Below are positions 34,055-37,326 of a stretch of DNA of 37,326 nucleotides, in pieces. This DNA comes from Actinomycetota bacterium (GTDB lineage Bacteria > Actinomycetota > Acidimicrobiia > Acidimicrobiales > Microtrichaceae), in contig CANJEC010000002.1 in the NCBI GenBank assembly GCA_947473395.1, positions 1 through 37,326 on the forward strand, given 5' to 3'. Under the pieces are notes generated by a model. That model did not search any database and was not told the DNA's origin. It was given only the letters and a program-made list of their open reading frames with translations. The translations under genes were made by a program, and so were the position numbers. Positions within the stretch are counted from its first letter, which is position 1, and each line of letters opens with the position of its first letter.

Positions 34055-34438
34055 TCATGCTGGGTGGGCGCTTGCTGCGTGATGCTTGTTCAAATTGACG
34101 AGCAAACGCCACAGAAACAGCACGACCAACACCGTACCTGCAGCGGCCGTTATGAAATACGGTGCCCAAGAAAAGGTTCCGCCGTCGATCTGGCTTGGGT
34201 CATTAAAAACTGTGAACTGCTGAAGGCCTCGCAGGAGTGCGAGTAACAGCAGAAAGAATCCAAGCCCCATCACCATGGAACCTGCGAACCCGTACCCCAA
34301 GTACCGACCAAGAGTCTTGAGTGGATCCACAGTCTGCTGCTTGGCGTAGCCAGCAACGAGGTCCTTCAATTCGGTGATTTGCCCTACCGGTCCAGACTTC
34401 GATTTCGGCCGGAACTTCTCTGCGAACTGATCTGACAA
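34055..34438 (-). CDS. Small two-span membrane protein, holin-superfamily-like
   Basis: 127 residues from TTG 34438, chosen because GGAGG lies 5 nt upstream; the frame is open to a GTG at 34474 with a poor ribosome site. After a polar helix (ITELKDLVAGYAKQQTVDPLKTLGRY) there are two spans (SMVMGLGFFLLLLALLRGL and YFITAAAGTVLVVLFLWRLL). The layout matches actinobacterial membrane proteins annotated as phage-holin-family, which are not phage genes. No phage neighbours are present. It probably starts a three-gene operon with the next two genes. Confidence 0.68.
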   Translation of the reverse strand: MSDQFAEKFRPKSKSGPVGQITELKDLVAGYAKQQTVDPLKTLGRYLGYGFAGSMVMGLGFFLLLLALLRGLQQFTVFNDPSQIDGGTFSWAPYFITAAAGTVLVVLFLWRLLVNLNKHHAASAHPA

Positions 34439-34569
34439 CTTCGCCTCCTGCTTTTCAGACCCCCGTTTTACCACCCCCGAAGAGTCAGACGTGTTACTAC
34501 GCGGGACCGAGTTTCATGTGGCCACGTAAATCTTGAGCAGCAGGAGTAGCAACCGGAGAGCAAGATTTT

Positions 34570-35253
34570 CTAGTCACCGAACGTTAAGCGTCCTTGTAAC
34601 AAGAGTTCTTGTTCTTCAAGCATCTCGATCAGCAGTTCAAAGCGGGTAGGAAGATCGGGGGCACAGAGCAGTCGACTCCTGTCTAGAGCCCCGAGGGGAG
34701 CCATCGTGGCCAACTCATAGACACGACTGCTGGGGTCGGCACTGAGCTGAGAATCTGCGAGCAACCCCTGAGCTCCCATCTCTACAGCCAACGCTGCCAC
34801 CCGGCGCGCAAGCCGCTCAGCACCTTCAATCAAGGCCTGATCGAGTTGCTGGTCGGTTCGGTCATCTGGCCAGGCAACAACGCTCGCTCTTGGGTATGGA
34901 TCATCTGGCAGCCAAGCAAGCACCCTGATCCGCTCAGTGCCCACGGCGATCAAGACCCAAGACCCATCGGCTTGCTCCTCGGCTTGGGCAATAACTGCTC
35001 TGCATCCGACTTGGCCACGCGTGTCACCGCCCCCAACCTCACTTCCCCGCTCAATCAATACCACCCCGAACTCCTGAGAGTTCGACTGCTCCAAGTCGTG
35101 CATCATCACCCGATAGCGGGGCTCAAAGAGATGAAGCGGCAACCCCATGCCAGGAAGCAGCACCGAGCCAAGCGGAAACATTGGCAGTTCAAGGCCTTCG
35201 ACTACCTGATCCGAACTATCCGGCGAGGATTCCCATGCAGGTTCTTGCGTCAC
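34570..35253 (-). CDS. LON substrate-binding (N-terminal) domain protein
   Basis: 227 residues, GTG start 2 nt after the stop of the D,D-carboxypeptidase gene. The domain matches the Lon N-terminal PUA-like fold: LPMFPLGSVLLPGMGLPLHLFEPRYRVMMHDL, FGVVLIERGSEVGGGD, GCRAVIAQAEEQADGSWVLIAVGTERIRV, then a helical end. There is no ATPase or protease domain, so it is a free-standing version, common in actinobacteria; function unknown. The C-terminal helix is rich in Leu and Glu. Confidence 0.87.
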   Translation of the reverse strand: MTQEPAWESSPDSSDQVVEGLELPMFPLGSVLLPGMGLPLHLFEPRYRVMMHDLEQSNSQEFGVVLIERGSEVGGGDTRGQVGCRAVIAQAEEQADGSWVLIAVGTERIRVLAWLPDDPYPRASVVAWPDDRTDQQLDQALIEGAERLARRVAALAVEMGAQGLLADSQLSADPSSRVYELATMAPLGALDRSRLLCAPDLPTRFELLIEMLEEQELLLQGRLTFGD

Positions 35254-35255
35254 AA

Positions 35256-36902
35256 CTATCCTTTTGGCGGTTCCGGTGCGAGGGGAACAAGCGTGTCAAG
35301 TGCCGGCGCATCCGGATAGCTCAACATTGCCTGCAAAACCTCTCGTTGTGTGTTCAGGTCGGCTGCATTCACGTTCCTGCTGCCTGTGTTGATCAGTAAT
35401 GAGAAGCCCAAGTTCTTCTCTGCAGTAGTTGCCAACCAGCCTGACAGAGCAGTGACCTGCAACAAGGTCCCGGTCTTTGCTCGCAAACTGCTACGAAGTG
35501 GCTCAGACAAGAACCGATCATCGAGCGTGCCTGGGTTGCCAGGCACAGCCAAGGAAGTCGCTATTTCGCCTTCGCTCCCTTCGCTAGCCAACAGGGCCGA
35601 GAAGAACGCGCAAGTAACTCGATCATCTGGAGAGAGCCCGGAACCATCAACAAAACTCACACCCTCAGAAGGTAGGCCCGAAGCTGCGACCCACTCCTGC
35701 AAGACTCCAACTCCAGCCGCAGTAGAGCCGGTGCCCCCAGCAGACAGACCGAGCTCCTTGACGAGCAGTTCGGTAGTGGTGTTGTCAGAAAATCGAACTG
35801 CATCGGTAACCAACTGGCTCACTGTTGGAGATTCGACTTGCATCAGTTCGGTGGCACTCTTTGGGGCTACACCGACGCTGGGGTCTGATTCGATGGTAAC
35901 GCCACGCGAGCGAAGCAGCTCGGTCAGCACTGCTGCAGCATGCAAGGTCGGATCATTCACCACGGTGCCGCTGCCATCGACGCCATCATTGACGAGTAGC
36001 GCTGACAGCGGGGCAACTTGGCCCTGGGTGGTGTACCGATCGGGCCAAGATTCAACTGATCGAACTCCGTCGTGACGGGTCTCATCACCAACAACTGAGC
36101 CAGTAATGGTGCGAATTCCAGTGTCATAAATCTGATCAGCGACTTTGTCTAGGTCTGTGAAGGCCTGACCGGCCCGATCAGGACGGCCTGCAAACGAGGC
36201 CGTACTGAGCACGGGGTCACCTCCGCCGACCATGTACAGATTGCCCTGAACAGTCGAGCCATCCGTTGCTTTGCCATCGGTAACAAATTTTGTGCTGAGT
36301 CGACTATTCGGATCGAGGCGATCAAGTGCAGCCGCAGCAACAAGCAGCTTGAGGTTTGAAGCTGGGACGAGCGGTTCGCTTACCTGATACGAAAAGACGG
36401 GATTATTGGAGTCTCGAATCTGAAGACAGGTACTTGCAGGAGCCTTGGCAAGGATGGGACGCAAAGCGGAGTCCAGGTTTCGAGCAGCCACTGGGCGAAC
36501 CACAGCCTCGGCAACTCGACGGGCCGAAAAGACGTCGGTGGAAGCAACTAACGGCGGCCCTGAGGCTGCAGCAATGGGAGTATCCACCTGTTGGGAATAG
36601 CCCACTGCTGCAAGAAGCAAAGCAAACGCTGCAGTACATCCAGCCGCAATCATCCAAGGCCTTGAGGCTCTCTTTGACTGTGACCGGGAGGACTCTAGGG
36701 AGCGGTGTCTCTGGCGGGATTTTCTTCTAACGACGGCAATCTCGGTACCCTCGGCAGACATGTTGCGTTGCTGCTTCGGCACAGCCTGAGCCGCTGCCTG
36801 CGCAGCAGTAGCCCGAAACAAATCAGGGTCGAGTGGGGTTGCACCGGCGCGCTCCGCTGGGGTCTGATCGCGTGTCGGTGGCGGGGGCTCTTCGCTAGTC
36901 AC
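35256..36902 (-). CDS. dacB: D-alanyl-D-alanine carboxypeptidase/endopeptidase, S13 (PBP4/DacB) family
   Basis: 548 residues. The enzyme trims or cleaves peptidoglycan cross-links outside the membrane. A cytoplasmic N-terminal region (about 1-80, Arg/Ser-rich) precedes one membrane span (WMIAAGCTAAFALLLAAVGY). Catalytic motifs are SxxK (Ser182-Lys185 in PASNLK), SDN (in RFSDNTTTELL) and KTG (AKTGTL). Length suits PBP4. The GTG start overlaps the upstream stop by 8 nt; an ATG at 36761 would remove 47 residues but keep the membrane span. Downstream by 2 nt is the LON-domain gene. Confidence 0.92.
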   Translation of the reverse strand: MTSEEPPPPTRDQTPAERAGATPLDPDLFRATAAQAAAQAVPKQQRNMSAEGTEIAVVRRKSRQRHRSLESSRSQSKRASRPWMIAAGCTAAFALLLAAVGYSQQVDTPIAAASGPPLVASTDVFSARRVAEAVVRPVAARNLDSALRPILAKAPASTCLQIRDSNNPVFSYQVSEPLVPASNLKLLVAAAALDRLDPNSRLSTKFVTDGKATDGSTVQGNLYMVGGGDPVLSTASFAGRPDRAGQAFTDLDKVADQIYDTGIRTITGSVVGDETRHDGVRSVESWPDRYTTQGQVAPLSALLVNDGVDGSGTVVNDPTLHAAAVLTELLRSRGVTIESDPSVGVAPKSATELMQVESPTVSQLVTDAVRFSDNTTTELLVKELGLSAGGTGSTAAGVGVLQEWVAASGLPSEGVSFVDGSGLSPDDRVTCAFFSALLASEGSEGEIATSLAVPGNPGTLDDRFLSEPLRSSLRAKTGTLLQVTALSGWLATTAEKNLGFSLLINTGSRNVNAADLNTQREVLQAMLSYPDAPALDTLVPLAPEPPKG

Positions 36903-37326
36903 TGCTAACAGAACCGCCTAAGAGATTCCCCGTTGGCAGAAAAGCTTCAGGGCAACCATCGATCAATGGCAGGTCTCGCAGAATTCGATAACGACTATGT
37001 CTCCACATGTGGCCAAGTGCTATCACTGCGCGATCGGCTGAGCTGTAACACAAGCGCCCCGTGCTGCGAACCGTGGCTGGACCGGCATTGTCTCCAAAGG
37101 CTACGGCGAGCTCGGTTGCAGTCAGAATTGGTTTTCCGGTTGCTACAGATACGTCGTGGGCGGCCTGCGCGAATCGTGCATCTTGTCTCTGGTGATACGC
37201 AATGATCCGCTCCACGTCAGCCTCATCGGCAAACGGACCTTCGCTGAGCATCCGAGCTTGATTGGATTGAATCCCAATTCCTAGATAAATGACTGCGTCG
37301 ACTTGCGGGTGAGAGGCAACAAGTTC
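36895..37326 (-). CDS. C-terminal end of an NDP-forming acyl-CoA synthetase-like protein (partial)
   Basis: 143 residues are visible; the frame is open to the right edge, so the start lies outside the window (the Met at 37251 is internal). The segments DAVIYLGIG, KPILTATELAV and a C-terminal CYSSADRAVIALGHMWRHSRYR resemble the end of the alpha part of ADP-forming acetate-CoA ligases (succinyl-CoA synthetase superfamily), where the Y-S-S-x-x-R-A-V-x-A-L pattern recurs. Only the C-terminal part can be seen, so the substrate and any fusion are unknown. The stop overlaps the dacB start by 8 nt. Confidence 0.62.
   Translation of the reverse strand, partial: ELVASHPQVDAVIYLGIGIQSNQARMLSEGPFADEADVERIIAYHQRQDARFAQAAHDVSVATGKPILTATELAVAFGDNAGPATVRSTGRLCYSSADRAVIALGHMWRHSRYRILRDLPLIDGCPEAFLPTGNLLGGSVSSD

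Noticed and set aside
34055-34438. Prophage origin for the holin-like gene
   Set aside because: No phage structural, integrase or lysis genes are nearby; similar proteins are chromosomal in many actinobacteria.

Overview
The window is a gene-dense piece of an actinobacterial chromosome (Actinomycetota). The strongest evidence is a complete Pup-proteasome locus: arc/mpa, dop, pup, prcB, prcA, pafA, pafB and pafC. Further actinobacterial markers are DUF4193, DUF3866, a HelY helicase next to tatC, a MarP-type protease, and many GTG/TTG starts with 4-nt ATGA/GTGA overlaps. Class cannot be fixed by eye; Acidimicrobiia or an uncultivated aquatic actinobacterial lineage would fit. I see no rRNA, tRNA, IS element, prophage, CRISPR array or replication origin, and no gene-free stretch above 300 bases. 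The longest gaps are 28762-28978 and 14142-14316.

Layout. 1-1740 (+) is a 5'-truncated low-complexity protein with an RG-rich segment and an acidic, beta-branched repeat tail. 1789-2565 (+) is an enoyl-CoA hydratase-like protein. A perfect hairpin separates it from a long minus-strand block (4751-2643: DUF4193 protein, an actinobacterial hypothetical, GNAT, Nudix) and from a tandem ThyX, M20 peptidase, MDR oxidoreductase, DAGK-like protein, HelY helicase, TatC, TatB and a small membrane protein (13686-4901). A zinc-ribbon protein (-) and a glycerophosphodiesterase (+) diverge around 14142-14316. Signal peptidase I follows on the minus strand.

The Pup locus runs right to left on the minus strand from 28761 to 15874: ARC/Mpa, a GH43-like lipoprotein, Dop, Pup, PrcB, PrcA, PafA, an S15/CocE hydrolase, DUF3866, PafB, PafC. 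Dop deamidates the terminal Gln of Pup, PafA ligates Pup to lysines, ARC unfolds pupylated proteins into the PrcAB core, and PafBC is a WYL-type DNA-damage regulator. A ferredoxin diverges from arc across a 217-bp region holding two sets of perfect inverted repeats.

The right end carries an envelope and tRNA-modification set. ttuB-ttuA-trmI are linked by 4-nt overlaps, consistent with coupled 2-thiolation of U54 and methylation of A58 in tRNA. They are followed by MarP and a Thr-rich membrane protein. Next come three small genes (two membrane proteins and a basic protein with an internal duplication), a LON-domain protein, a DacB-type D,D-carboxypeptidase, and the C-terminal end of an NDP-forming acyl-CoA synthetase-like protein cut by the window edge.

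Most worth a second look: a TtuB-like sulfur carrier whose diglycine is followed by about 20 extra residues, a tandem ThyX whose signature motif is split between its halves, a glycoside-hydrolase-like lipoprotein inside the Pup locus, the arc/ferredoxin operator array, and the valine/isoleucine/glutamate tail with its own Shine-Dalgarno and internal ATG.
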